DNA from: Nannocystis exedens
GTDB taxonomy: Bacteria > Myxococcota_A > Polyangia > Nannocystales > Nannocystaceae
NCBI RefSeq assembly: GCF_002343915.1
Contig: NZ_NETK01000001.1
Span: forward strand, 9,634,001-9,698,000
Direction: 5' to 3'
DNA length: 64,000 nucleotides
The position numbers were made by a program, and so were the translations under genes. Positions 1-11,183 of the stretch are shown here, one piece after another (the stretch's first letter is position 1; every line of letters starts with the position of its first letter). The notes under the pieces are model-generated. The model did no database searches. It saw only the letters and a program-made list of their open reading frames with translations, and had not been told where the DNA came from.

Positions 1-381
1 GATCTTGGCCTTGGTGCGGGTCTTGGTGCCCTCGCCGAGCATGTTGGCCGTCATCTCGGCCAGCTGCTCGTCGTCCATGGTGCCGGCCTTGATCACGAGC
101 TGGGCCGAGACCAGCGGGACCTCATGGTTCTCGACGACGTAGATCTCGAGGCCGTTTTTAATCTGGATCTTCTGCAGGTCGGGGAACTGGACCTCGCGCG
201 GCTCGGTCGGCGGCGGCGGGTCCTGGTAGACCCGCGCGGGCTTGTCGGCGACCGGCGGCGCCTCGACCGGCTTGGTGTCGGTGGGCGGCGTGGTCTCGGC
301 CTTCTGCTTGCCGCAGCCGGGGGCGGCGAGAGCGGCGACGACGAGGGCAGTGGCGAAGGAATTCGTGGTGCGCGTAAACAT
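1..381 (-). CDS. M16-family peptidase-like lipoprotein, N-terminal part (cut by window edge)
   Basis: The first 127 codons are in the window and the rest runs off the left end. The ATG at 381 opens a lipoprotein signal peptide ending in the lipobox LAAPGC, then a Thr/Pro/Lys-rich linker. An M16-type N-terminal strand follows (KNGLEIYVVENHEVPLV), matching the equivalent segment of the next gene upstream. Where that neighbour carries the zinc motif HLFEH, this protein reads LAEMTANML, so the catalytic motif is absent. In M16 pairs one subunit is often non-catalytic, and I infer this is that partner. It lies 33 bp downstream of the catalytic gene on the same strand, so the two are probably co-transcribed. 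Confidence 0.75.
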   Translation of the reverse strand, partial: MFTRTTNSFATALVVAALAAPGCGKQKAETTPPTDTKPVEAPPVADKPARVYQDPPPPTEPREVQFPDLQKIQIKNGLEIYVVENHEVPLVSAQLVIKAGTMDDEQLAEMTANMLGEGTKTRTKAKI

Positions 382-414
382 GGTCGTTGGCTCCTGTCCT
401 TGAGGTCAGCGCTG

Positions 415-1878
415 TCAGCCGGGGCCCATCATCGGCGCGCCGGTCGAACCGGGGTTGATCTCGAGGGTCAGCCAGTTGGCGCCCAGGTACTCGTTGGCGA
501 CCCGCTTGATGTCGGCGGGCTTGACCTGCTGGTACTTCTCCAGGTCGGTGAGGACGAACTTGGGGTCGTTGTGGAACAGCGCGCCCGTGGCGATCGAGTT
601 GGCGCGGCCGGCGTTGGTGGCGAGCGTCTGGACCGTGTCCATCACCTGCCGGTTGATCGCCTTCTGCAGCTCCTTGGCGGTGATGCCGCTCTTCTGGATC
701 TTGGCGACCTCGTCGCGGACGACCTGCTTGATCGAGTCGAACTTGGTGTCCTTGTTCGGCATGGCCTGGACGAACACGAGGCCGACGTCGCGCAGGGCGA
801 GGTGGGTGCCGCCGGCGAACGCGACCAGCTTCTTCTCGTCCTGCAGGATCTTCGGGATCCGCGCCGACTCGCCGACGAGCAGGATGTTGCCGAGCAGGTC
901 GAGGGCGTGGCGGTCGGGGTGGTTGGCGCCGACGGTGTGCCAGCCGAGCAGGTACAGCGACTGCTGCGCCAGCGGGTCCTCGACGACGGTCTCCATCGGC
1001 TTGCTGCGGTCGACCTGACCGGCCGGCGTGGGCGCGCGGTCCGGGCCCTTCTTGATGTCGCCGAAGTACTTCTCGACCTTGGCCTTGAGGTCGTTGACCT
1101 CGACGTCGCCGACGAACACCAGCACGGCGTTGTTGGGCGCGTAGTACTTGTCGAAGAACGCCTGCACGTCGGCGGTCTTGGCGGCGTTGAGGTCCTCGAG
1201 GCTGCCGATGACCTCGTGGCCGTAGCCGGTGCCGGCCCACGCCGCCGACAGCCACTTCTGCACGGCGGCCGCGTACGGCACGTTGTCCATGCGCATGGCC
1301 TTCTCTTCCTTCACGGCCGAGCGCTGGTTCTCGAAGTTGGCGTCGGTGATCTCGAGCGAGCGCAGACGATCCGCCTCCAGCCACAACCCGAGCTCGAGGT
1401 ACTGGCTCGGCAGGTTGTTGTAGTAGATCGTCATGTCGTAGTTGGTGCCGGCGTTGTTGTTGCCGCCGACGCGCTGCACGAACGTCAGGTGGCCCATCGG
1501 CGGCACGTTCTTGCTGCCCTCGAACATCATGTGCTCGAACAGGTGGGCGAAGCCGGTGCGGCCCTGGACCTCGTCGCGCGAGCCGACGTCGTACACGAGG
1601 GTCATGTTGAAGGCCGGGGTCGAGTGGTCCTCGACGACGTAGACGCGCAGGCCGTTGGCGAGCGAGAACTCCTGGACGGGCAGGTCGAAATTGAGACCGC
1701 CCTTGGCCGGCTTCTTGGCCGCGGCCTTGGCGGGCGCAGGATCCGCGGCCGGTGCGGCGTCCGCGGCGAGCGGCGAGATCGTCAGGCCGCCGCAGAGGGT
1801 GAACAGGGCGAGGGTGCGTCCGGCGCGGCCGGCGAGGGCTCGGCGCGATCGTCCGTGAGACTTCAGCGTGGGCGACAT
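415..1878 (-). CDS. M16 family zinc metallopeptidase, secreted
   Basis: The 487-residue protein has a basic N-terminus and a hydrophobic stretch (about residues 21-40) ending near ADAAPAA, consistent with export. A Lys/Ala/Pro spacer precedes the peptidase domain. The inverted zinc motif HLFEH is at residues 112-116 in the usual pitrilysin context (GRTGFAHLFEHMMF). The length fits one half of a two-subunit M16 peptidase. The ATG at 1878 was chosen because upstream codons in the same frame show no signal-peptide character. The gene just downstream encodes a probable non-catalytic M16 partner. The likely role is periplasmic or envelope-associated proteolysis; the substrate is unknown. Confidence 0.88.
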   Translation of the reverse strand: MSPTLKSHGRSRRALAGRAGRTLALFTLCGGLTISPLAADAAPAADPAPAKAAAKKPAKGGLNFDLPVQEFSLANGLRVYVVEDHSTPAFNMTLVYDVGSRDEVQGRTGFAHLFEHMMFEGSKNVPPMGHLTFVQRVGGNNNAGTNYDMTIYYNNLPSQYLELGLWLEADRLRSLEITDANFENQRSAVKEEKAMRMDNVPYAAAVQKWLSAAWAGTGYGHEVIGSLEDLNAAKTADVQAFFDKYYAPNNAVLVFVGDVEVNDLKAKVEKYFGDIKKGPDRAPTPAGQVDRSKPMETVVEDPLAQQSLYLLGWHTVGANHPDRHALDLLGNILLVGESARIPKILQDEKKLVAFAGGTHLALRDVGLVFVQAMPNKDTKFDSIKQVVRDEVAKIQKSGITAKELQKAINRQVMDTVQTLATNAGRANSIATGALFHNDPKFVLTDLEKYQQVKPADIKRVANEYLGANWLTLEINPGSTGAPMMGPG

Positions 1879-2192
1879 GGGAATTGGTCGTCTCCTGCGA
1901 GGCCCGCAACCTAGCACAGGGGTAAGGTGGCTGTGGGACAAAGCGGGACCCTCGCACGCGCCCGAGACTCCGGGTCCCACCCGCGTTGTGCCCCGCTGCC
2001 GAGCAAGAGAACTCACGCGATTCGCGGGGCGTCGGCGACGCGAGACCGCGGGCCTCGGACCCCCAATTCACGCCACCGTGCGCCGGGCCCTCGGACCAGG
2101 TCGTCAGGGGCAGGCGCAGCCGGCGCCCCGGCGTGTGACCCGCCCTACGTCGCTCAGGGGGCGCAAAGTCGGGTTCGGCGCCGGTGGGACGG

Positions 2193-2222
2193 TTGACAGC
2201 GCCTTTGGGCTAATCCTATAAA
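2193..2222 (+). promoter_or_regulatory. Sigma-70-like promoter for tRNA-Gln and prs
   Basis: A perfect -35 hexamer TTGACA (2193-2198) and a -10 hexamer TATAAA (2217-2222) are 18 bp apart. They sit about 100 bp upstream of the tRNA, in a locally AT-richer patch. This is the clearest consensus promoter I found. It probably drives tRNA-Gln together with prs, whose start is 36 bp beyond the tRNA. The stretch 1879-2192 shows no gene or other feature. Confidence 0.7.
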
Positions 2223-2326
2223 GCGCGCGCCCTGGGACCGCTCCTGCGAGCCTCAGAGCACGGCCAATTCTCTCGACCTGGTCCTTCGGGACCCGCTCAT
2301 CCGGCCCCGCGGGGCTGAACAAATGC

Positions 2327-2397
2327 TGGGGCGTCGGCAAGTGGTAAGCCAGCGGGTTTTGGTTCCGCCATTCGTAGGTTCGAATCCTACCGCCCCA
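2327..2397 (+). tRNA. tRNA-Gln (anticodon UUG)
   Basis: The acceptor stem TGGGGCG pairs with CGCCCCA at 2391-2397. The anticodon stem GCGGG/TCCGC encloses the loop TTTTGGT, giving anticodon TTG. The T arm GTAGG-TTCGAAT-CCTAC is canonical. The CCA end is not encoded; ATC follows. It lies directly upstream of prs on the same strand, with a consensus promoter in front. Confidence 0.93.
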
Positions 2398-2432
2398 ATC
2401 CTCTCCGCTGACCATCGACCGAGGAACGGCGC

Positions 2433-3380
<948 letters not shown>

Positions 3381-3456
3381 GCCCGACGAACGAGCACGAC
3401 CTCTGCCCAACCGGCGGCGAGCCCGATGGTGTGGCTCCCACCCGGAGGCGAGACAG

Positions 3457-3475
3457 GGGTCCCGAGCAGGGACCC
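3457..3475 (+). promoter_or_regulatory. Perfect hairpin in the rplY leader
   Basis: GGGTCCC (3457-3463) and GGGACCC (3469-3475) form a perfect 7-bp stem with loop GAGCA. It ends 24 bp before the rplY start and has no T-run, so it is not a simple terminator. It may affect rplY translation or mRNA processing; that is inference. Confidence 0.4.
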
Positions 3476-3499
3476 GACGAGAGAAGCGAGACAATCACC

Positions 3500-4180
3500 A
3501 TGAATCAGCAACGCGAAATCACGGTCCAGGTCCGCACGGGCACCGGCAAGGGCGCCGCCCACAAGCTCCGCGCGTCCGGCAAGGTCCCCGGCGTGATCTA
3601 CGGCCACGGCGGCGAGCACCTGTCGATCGCCATCGACCCGCTGGCCCTGCGCAAGGCCGTCGACCCGGCCCGCAAGCGCAACACCTGGTTTGCCGTGCGC
3701 GTCCAGGAGGAGGGCAAGGCCGACCGCGTCGAGTCGTGCATCATCGTCGACCGCCAGCTCGACCTGGTCCGCGACGACGTCCTGCACGTCGACTTCCTGC
3801 GCGTCGACCCGAACCGCGAGCTCGAGGTCAAGCTGCCGCTCGAGTTCTCGGGCCGCGCGGCCGGCGTGGCCGTCGGCGGCACGCTGAAGACGATCGCCCG
3901 GCAGATCCGCGTGGCGGTCAAGCCGGCCGACATCCCGACCAGCTTCGTCATCGACGTGACGCCGCTCGAGGGCGGGCAGACGCTGCGCGTGCGCGACGTG
4001 AAGTTCCCGGCGGGCCGCCTGCTCGACAACCCGAACATCCCGCTCGTCCTCGTCGAGGCCGCCAAGGCCAAGAAGGAAGAGGGCGCCGAGGCGGCCGGCG
4101 GCAAGAAGCCGGCGGCCGGCAAGAAGGCCGAGCCCGCCAAGGCCGCGGCCGCACCGGCCAAGGACGCCAAGAAGAAGTGA
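3500..4180 (+). CDS. rplY: 50S ribosomal protein L25 (TL5/CTC type)
   Basis: This is the two-domain form of L25, which binds 5S rRNA in the large subunit. The 226-residue protein opens with the typical EITVQVRTGTGKGAAHKLRASGKVPGVIYG-type region, and a CTC beta-domain follows. From about residue 190 it ends in a Lys/Ala/Glu-rich tail (AKAKKEEGAE...KDAKKK). Similar low-complexity tails occur on L25 of high-GC bacteria. The ATG at 3500 was chosen over an upstream in-frame ATG because homology begins there. It is co-oriented with prs and pth. Confidence 0.95.
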   Translation: MNQQREITVQVRTGTGKGAAHKLRASGKVPGVIYGHGGEHLSIAIDPLALRKAVDPARKRNTWFAVRVQEEGKADRVESCIIVDRQLDLVRDDVLHVDFLRVDPNRELEVKLPLEFSGRAAGVAVGGTLKTIARQIRVAVKPADIPTSFVIDVTPLEGGQTLRVRDVKFPAGRLLDNPNIPLVLVEAAKAKKEEGAEAAGGKKPAAGKKAEPAKAAAAPAKDAKKK

Positions 4181-4212
4181 GCCTCCACCGCCGATGTTGA
4201 GGGCGCGCGCAG

Positions 4213-4791
4213 ATGGCCGACCAGGCGCCATGGCTCCTCGTGGGCCTCGGGAACCCCGGGGCCCGGTACGCGCGCACGCGCCACAACATCGGCTTCATGG
4301 CGGTCGACGCCTGGTGCGACAAGGCCACGAGCTCGCCGAGCTGGTCCGAGAAGTGGAAGGCGCAGGTCGCCACCCTCGGCACCGGCTCTTCGCGCGTCGT
4401 GGCCCTGAAGCCGCAGACCTTCATGAACCGGTCCGGCCAGAGCGTCGTCCCGGCCGCTCAGTTCCTGCGCGTGCCGCCGGCGCAGATCCTCGTCGTCCAC
4501 GACGAGGTCGACTTCCAGCTCGGTCGCCTCGCAGTGAAGAAGGGCGGGGGTCACGGGGGGCACAATGGCCTGCGTGACATCCTCCAGTTGCTCGGCAGCG
4601 GCGACTTCCTGCGGATCCGCCTCGGCATCGGCAGGCCCGTGCATGGCGAGGTCGCCGATCACGTGCTGTCCGACTTCCGGCCCGACGAGGGGCCGGTCGT
4701 CGACGACCTGCTCGAACGCGCCGTGGCGGCGATCACCTGCGTGACCCGCGACGGCGTGGTCACGGCGATGAACAAGTTCAACACCACCTGA
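4213..4791 (+). CDS. pth: Peptidyl-tRNA hydrolase
   Basis: The enzyme releases peptides from prematurely dissociated peptidyl-tRNA. The 192-residue length is normal. Family residues are visible: the conserved Asn in VGLGNPG (residue 14), the catalytic His in RHNIGF (residue 24), the NRSGQSV segment, the Asp of VVHDEVD and the GGHGGHNGLRDI loop. It starts 32 bp after rplY and completes the prs-rplY-pth translation and nucleotide cluster. Confidence 0.97.
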   Translation: MADQAPWLLVGLGNPGARYARTRHNIGFMAVDAWCDKATSSPSWSEKWKAQVATLGTGSSRVVALKPQTFMNRSGQSVVPAAQFLRVPPAQILVVHDEVDFQLGRLAVKKGGGHGGHNGLRDILQLLGSGDFLRIRLGIGRPVHGEVADHVLSDFRPDEGPVVDDLLERAVAAITCVTRDGVVTAMNKFNTT

Positions 4792-4843
4792 CCCTGGCGC
4801 CCGCCGCCAGCTCTCCCATCCCAAACTCAGGCCGCAGCCTGAA

Positions 4844-4887
4844 CCAGTTTCCCGGCCCCTTCGGGCCAGTTTCCCGGCCCGCCGGGC
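4844..4887 (+). repeat. 22-bp tandem duplication upstream of hppA
   Basis: CCAGTTTCCCGGCC occurs at 4844 and again at 4866, each followed by a short GC hairpin (CCCCTTCGGG, then CCGCCGGG). The duplication lies between pth and hppA, just upstream of the hppA ribosome binding site (AGGAAGGA, 4891-4898). The hairpins could attenuate or terminate read-through; no T-run is present. Confidence 0.5.
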
Positions 4888-4906
4888 CTGAGGAAGGACT
4901 CCCCCC

Positions 4907-7126
<2,220 letters not shown>

Positions 7127-7178
7127 TTTAGGCCCCGCGGCCCCCTTGCGGGGGGGCGCGTTCGGGGGTACACCTCGC

Positions 7179-7214
7179 GGCCCGTCCGGATGTTCCGGGC
7201 GGGCCGTTTGCTTT
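7179..7214 (+). terminator. Rho-independent-type terminator after hppA
   Basis: A 12-bp stem (7179-7190 with 7194-7205, one G-T wobble) encloses the loop TGT and is followed by GTTTGCTTT. It lies 52 bp after the hppA stop and upstream of rpsF, separating the two transcription units. Confidence 0.75.
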
Positions 7215-7255
7215 GTCCTCGCGGGCCCTCCGGGCTCGAAGGGACCGGCGAACGA

Positions 7256-7273
7256 AAGGCCCTCCGGGGCCTT
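7256..7273 (+). promoter_or_regulatory. Leader hairpin before rpsF
   Basis: AAGGCCC (7256-7262) and GGGCCTT (7267-7273) pair around the tetraloop TCCG, about 48 bp upstream of rpsF. The known S6:S18 autoregulatory mRNA element presents a CCG in a loop or bulge. The CCG here is suggestive, but the full consensus was not checked. It could equally be a weak attenuator. Confidence 0.3.
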
Positions 7274-7320
7274 CTCCTTGCTCCCGCGGTGGGGGCCAGC
7301 AAGTCCACAAGGAGACTTAC

Positions 7321-7821
7321 ATGTCCGAAAGCACAGTCGGCCAGGTCGTCTCGGTCCAGTCGCGCAAGGGTACGAAGCGCGAGTACGAGACCGTCATCAT
7401 CCTTCGGCCCAACGTCAACAAGAACGGGATCCTCGAGCTCGTCCACAAGATGCAGGGCGTGTTCGAGAAGTACGGCGCGCGCCTGCTGAAGATCGAGAAC
7501 TGGGGCAGCCGCACGCTGGCCTTCCCGATCAAGCGCTCGCCGACCGGCATCTACCTCTACTGGCGCTTCCTCGGCGGCTCCGACATCGTCCACGAGTTCG
7601 AGCGCAACCTGCAGATCTCGGAGTCCGTGCTCCGCTACTACACCGTGCGGGTCGAGGACGACGTCGACCCCGACGCGCGGCCCTCGGAGATCACCGAGGA
7701 CCTGCTGCAGGCGGTGGCCGAGCCGCCGCCCGAGCCGGAGCCGCAGCCGGAGCCGGTGCGCGAGGAAGAGGACCGCTTCGTCTCGGACGACGACGGCGAC
7801 GACGAGGAGAGGAGGCGCTAA
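7321..7821 (+). CDS. rpsF: 30S ribosomal protein S6
   Basis: S6 binds the central domain of 16S rRNA with S18. The family signature is clear: YETVIILRPNV near residue 21, then LLKIENWGSRTLAFPIKRSPTG-type and Y-WRF segments. The 166-residue protein is longer than typical S6 because of an acidic, Pro-rich C-terminal tail (PPPEPEPQPEP...DDDGDDEERRR). The ATG at 7321 has a good ribosome binding site (AAGGAG) upstream. rpsR follows after three bases. The ssb or priB gene often found between rpsF and rpsR is absent. Confidence 0.95.
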   Translation: MSESTVGQVVSVQSRKGTKREYETVIILRPNVNKNGILELVHKMQGVFEKYGARLLKIENWGSRTLAFPIKRSPTGIYLYWRFLGGSDIVHEFERNLQISESVLRYYTVRVEDDVDPDARPSEITEDLLQAVAEPPPEPEPQPEPVREEEDRFVSDDDGDDEERRR

Positions 7822-7824
7822 GCC

Positions 7825-8064
7825 ATGAGCGACGAGAAGACTTCATCCCGCCCGAGCAAGGCCAGCCGTGCTTCGCTGCTCGCCAGCGACAAGACCCTGG
7901 TCATCGACTACAAGAACCCGCAGCTGCTCCGCGCCTTCCTCACGGATCGCGGCAAGATCGTCCCGGCCCGGATCTCCGGCGTGACGGCCAAGCAGCAGCG
8001 CCAGATCACCAAGGCGGTCAAGCGCGCGCGCATGCTCGCGCTGCTGCCGTACACGGTGGCCTGA
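7825..8064 (+). CDS. rpsR: 30S ribosomal protein S18
   Basis: The 79-residue protein binds 16S rRNA as a heterodimer with S6. Core features are IDYKNPQLLRAFLTDRGKIVPARISGV, then the basic helix TAKQQRQITKAVKRARMLALLPY. The N-terminal part is a short Ser/Lys-rich extension. It starts three bases after rpsF and is followed by rplI after 28 bp, in the usual order. Confidence 0.96.
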   Translation: MSDEKTSSRPSKASRASLLASDKTLVIDYKNPQLLRAFLTDRGKIVPARISGVTAKQQRQITKAVKRARMLALLPYTVA

Positions 8065-8092
8065 TCCCCGAGGACAGAAAGGTTTTTCGCTC

Positions 8093-8539
8093 ATGTTGGA
8101 ACTCATCCTCCGCAGCGACGTCCCCGGCCTCGGCCGCGCCGGCGAGGTGGTCAAGGTGCGCCCGGGTTACGGCCGCAACTACCTCATCCCGCGCGGGCTG
8201 GCGCTCGCCGCCACCCGCGGCAACATGGCGCAGCTCGAGCACCAGAAGCGCCTGATCGCCGCCGAGCAGGCGCGCGTGCTCGCCGAGCACAAGGCGATGG
8301 CGCAGAAGCTCAAGGGCGTGTCGGTCTCGATCGCCCGCAAGAAGGGCGCCGAGGGCAAGCTGTTCGGCTCCGTGTCCACCAAGGACATCGCCGAGGCGCT
8401 GGCCAACCAGAACATCACCATCGACCGCAAGCTGATCAAGCTCGACGAGCCGTTCAAGAACATCGGCACCTACGAGGTCCCGGTGCGCTTCAGCGGCGAC
8501 ATCACCGAGACGATCCGCGTCAACGTGGTCGGCGTGTGA
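8093..8539 (+). CDS. rplI: 50S ribosomal protein L9
   Basis: The 148-residue protein has the standard L9 layout. The N-terminal rRNA-binding domain carries GRAGEVVKVRPGYGRNYLIPRGLA. A long connecting helix (about residues 45-75) leads to the C-terminal domain with GKLFGSVSTKDIAEAL. It closes the rpsF-rpsR-rplI cluster and is followed by two terminator-like hairpins. dnaB, commonly next, lies 1 kb further on after two small inserted genes. Confidence 0.97.
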   Translation: MLELILRSDVPGLGRAGEVVKVRPGYGRNYLIPRGLALAATRGNMAQLEHQKRLIAAEQARVLAEHKAMAQKLKGVSVSIARKKGAEGKLFGSVSTKDIAEALANQNITIDRKLIKLDEPFKNIGTYEVPVRFSGDITETIRVNVVGV

Positions 8540-8583
8540 GCGTCGCGCCGGCCCGCCACGGGTCGGTCGCGTGATGCGAAGGC

Positions 8584-8618
8584 GAGGGGTCCGCACGGCG
8601 GGCCCCTCGTCGCTTTCT
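8584..8618 (+). terminator. Rho-independent-type terminator after rplI
   Basis: GAGGGGTCCGC (8584-8594) pairs with GCGGGCCCCTC (8598-8608) over 11 bp with one wobble, loop ACG. The sequence CGCTTTCT follows. It lies 45 bp after the rplI stop. Confidence 0.7.
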
Positions 8619-8653
8619 CGCCGCCGAACCGGCGCTGCTTCCGTGAAGCGAAG

Positions 8654-8684
8654 GCGAGGGACGCCGGCCCTCGCTGTCTTCTTT
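8654..8684 (+). terminator. Second terminator-like hairpin between convergent genes
   Basis: GCGAGGG (8654-8660) pairs with CCCTCGC (8668-8674), followed by TGTCTTCTTT. It lies between the 3' ends of rplI (plus) and the small lipoprotein gene (minus) and could serve either. It shares the direct repeat GCGAAGGCGAGGG with the preceding terminator, so one may be a copy of the other. Confidence 0.5.
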
Positions 8685-8697
8685 GCTCGCGGCGTCG

Positions 8698-8934
8698 CTA
8701 CTCGCCCTGGAGGCGCTGGGCGCTGCAGTCGCCCATGAGGCACTGGGCCGAGTAGACGCCCTTCTGGCCGCAGCCGGACACGTGATACTTGCCGTAGACC
8801 TCGTCGCCGCGGACCTTCAGCTTGTCGGCGTCGCACTTGAAGTCGGCGGCGGCCTGGGTGCGCGTGGCTTTTTCCAGCTTGCCGGCGCAGGCGGGCAGCG
8901 CGAGGGCGGCGATGGCGACGAGGACGAGGCGCAT
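8698..8934 (-). CDS. Small Cys-rich lipoprotein, hypothetical
   Basis: The 78-residue protein begins with a lipoprotein signal peptide (MRLVLVAIAALALPAC), giving a mature lipoprotein of about 63 residues with Cys at +1. The mature part is charged and has further Cys residues (FKCDAD, SGCGQKG, QCLMGDCS) in a pattern seen in short myxobacterial secreted proteins. No function is recognised. It is convergent with rplI and divergent from the next gene. Confidence 0.65.
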   Translation of the reverse strand: MRLVLVAIAALALPACAGKLEKATRTQAAADFKCDADKLKVRGDEVYGKYHVSGCGQKGVYSAQCLMGDCSAQRLQGE

Positions 8935-8980
8935 GCGCCCACCTTGCCACGACGGGCCGCGGCGTGAAAGTGTGGCGCGG

Positions 8981-9478
8981 ATGGAACGCCGCTACCTCGC
9001 CGACTACGACGCGCTCGGCCTGCCGCCGGACGAGGCGCTGCGCCGGGTGATCGCCCGCGCCGACGCCGACCCGCGATTCTCCGACGACCTCGAGCGGCTG
9101 ATGTTCGAGCTCGCGCCGATGCCGGCCGACCAGCTCGACTGTCACGCGCCGAAGTTCTTCGTGGTGGCGATGGACGGCGGAGGCAGCGCGTACGGGCGCT
9201 ACGTCGACGCCGCGCTGCTGCGCACGATCGGCATGCCGTGGGTGCTGTGGGACCACGAGGAGGACGCGCTCGTCTACCTCGCCGACGACACCGCCGCGTT
9301 CCTGTCGGGCCTCCTCGATCTCCGCTGCCACGACAAGCCGGACGATCCGAGCGCTCGCCGCGTGCGCGCGGTGCTGACGGAGCTCGGGCTGCAGCTCGCG
9401 GCGCCGGGTTCGATGATGCCGGGCTTCCTCGCCGGCAAGCCCGCCGCGTGGTTGCCCGCGGGCCCGCTGTCGCACTAG
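8981..9478 (+). CDS. Hypothetical protein, possibly SUKH/SMI1-KNR4-like
   Basis: A 165-residue soluble protein without signal peptide or membrane segment. The central stretch FVVAMDGGGSAYGRYVD followed by MPWVLWDHEEDALVYLADDTAAFLSGLL resembles the core of SUKH proteins: a GGG turn, then W-DHE, then a helix around F-sGL. SUKH proteins are often immunity or scaffold proteins, but no toxin gene is adjacent, so the role is open. The ATG at 8981 is the first plausible start. It precedes dnaB by 71 bp. Confidence 0.55.
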   Translation: MERRYLADYDALGLPPDEALRRVIARADADPRFSDDLERLMFELAPMPADQLDCHAPKFFVVAMDGGGSAYGRYVDAALLRTIGMPWVLWDHEEDALVYLADDTAAFLSGLLDLRCHDKPDDPSARRVRAVLTELGLQLAAPGSMMPGFLAGKPAAWLPAGPLSH

Positions 9479-9549
9479 TACGGGTTCGTCGCGCCGCGCG
9501 CGTGGTCTCGACAGGAGGCGCGCGGCTCGGGCATCCTCCGGGGCTGGCG

Positions 9550-10965
9550 ATGGCTGGACGCACCCTCCCGCACAACAGCGAGGCCGAAGCGGCGATCCTC
9601 GGCGGCATCATCCTGCGCGGCGATCAGGCGCTGCTCGACGTCCTCGACATCGTGCGCGAGGAGGACTTCTACGTCCCGGCGCACCAGGCCGTGTTCCGGG
9701 CGATGCGGACGCTGTCGGAGAAGCGCGAGCCGATCGACACGGTCACGCTCGAGGCGCAGCTGCGGGCCAGCGACGAGCTCAAGCTGGTCGGCGGCATCGA
9801 GGCGCTGACGCGGCTCGCCGACCGCTACGCGACCAGCCGCAACATCACCCACCACGCGGAGATGGTCCGGCGCACGGCGACGATCCGCAACCTCGTCATC
9901 GTCACCAAGGAGATCGCCGAGGAGGGGATGGGCGACCTCGAGAGCCCGGACGAGTTCATCGACCAGGCGGAGAAGCGGATCCTCGAGGTCAACGAGCGCG
10001 GGCGCAAGACCGGCTACGTGTCGTCGCGTGACCTGCTGATCCAGGTGTTCAACCAGATCTCCGAGCGCGCCAAGCGGAAGAACCCGATCACCGGCGTGCC
10101 GACCGGCTTCACGCAGCTCGACCACATGACCGGCGGGCTGCAGCCGGGCGACCTCGTGATCATCGCGGCGCGCCCGTCGATGGGCAAGACGGCGTTCGTG
10201 CTCAACCTGGCGCAGAGCGCCTGCATCATGCCGCAGCGCTTCGACGGCCTGCCCGACAGCGAGAAGCCGGTGATGCACCCGGTGCTGTTCTTCTCGCTCG
10301 AGATGGGCGCGAGCCAGCTGGTCGAGCGCGTGCTGTGTGCCGAGGCCCGCGTCGACGCGGGCAAGCTGCGCACCGGCAACTATCTCGAGGAAGAGTGGAT
10401 CCGCATGACCAGCGCGGCGTCGCGGATCGCCCAGAGCAAGTTCTACATCGACGACCAGGCGGCGCCGTCGATCCTCGAGATGCGCGCGCGCGCGCGCCGC
10501 TTCAAGGACGACAAGAACATTTTCCCTGGCATCGAGGGCCAATTCGGGATGATCATCGTCGACTACCTGCAGCTCGCGCGCGGCGGCAAGGCCCGCTACG
10601 ACTCGCGCGAGCAGGAGATCAGCGAGATCTCGCGCGGCCTCAAGGCGATGGCCAAAGAGCTGCGGATGCCCGTTCTGGCGCTGTCCCAGCTCAACCGCGC
10701 GGTCGACACCCGCGCCGATCACCGGCCCCAGCTGTCGGACCTGCGCGAGTCCGGCGCCATCGAGCAGGATGCGGACGTCATCATGTTCATCTACCGCGCC
10801 GAGCGCTACGCCGCGACCGAGGAAGAGAAGAAGAAGGTCGAGAACCAGGCCGAGATCATCATCGGCAAGCAGCGCAACGGGCCGATCGGCGAGGTCCCGT
10901 TGATGTTCATCAAGCACATGACGCGCTTCGAAAACCCGGCCGAGCCGGGCTTTCATCGCGACTGA
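9550..10965 (+). CDS. dnaB: Replicative DNA helicase DnaB
   Basis: The hexameric 5'-3' helicase of the replication fork, 471 residues. The N-terminal domain begins LPHNSEAEAAILGGIIL and runs to about residue 100. A linker leads to the RecA-like domain with Walker A ARPSMGKTAF (about residues 206-215), the segment FFSLEMGASQLVERVL, Walker B-region IIVDYLQLARG, the Gln motif LALSQLNR, and DLRESGAIEQDADVI. The start is ATG at 9550; the upstream part of the open frame lacks homology. It lies near rplI as in many bacteria. Confidence 0.97.
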   Translation: MAGRTLPHNSEAEAAILGGIILRGDQALLDVLDIVREEDFYVPAHQAVFRAMRTLSEKREPIDTVTLEAQLRASDELKLVGGIEALTRLADRYATSRNITHHAEMVRRTATIRNLVIVTKEIAEEGMGDLESPDEFIDQAEKRILEVNERGRKTGYVSSRDLLIQVFNQISERAKRKNPITGVPTGFTQLDHMTGGLQPGDLVIIAARPSMGKTAFVLNLAQSACIMPQRFDGLPDSEKPVMHPVLFFSLEMGASQLVERVLCAEARVDAGKLRTGNYLEEEWIRMTSAASRIAQSKFYIDDQAAPSILEMRARARRFKDDKNIFPGIEGQFGMIIVDYLQLARGGKARYDSREQEISEISRGLKAMAKELRMPVLALSQLNRAVDTRADHRPQLSDLRESGAIEQDADVIMFIYRAERYAATEEEKKKVENQAEIIIGKQRNGPIGEVPLMFIKHMTRFENPAEPGFHRD

Positions 10966-11183
10966 GGATCCGGCGCGGCCGACACCCGGGGCCCTGCGGG
11001 CCTGAAGGGGCGCCTGGGGGCTCGCGGGGGTCCGTGAGGCTCGTCGCCGGGGTGCGCGGGCCGGACCCCGCGCCGTCGCCGAAAGCTCGCCGCGGCGGCC
11101 GCAGGATCGCCTGGAACGCCAGCAGGGGCCATTTGGTCGCAACGTAGCGGTGCCGGCGCGGTCCGTGCTAGGTTCTACGGGCG

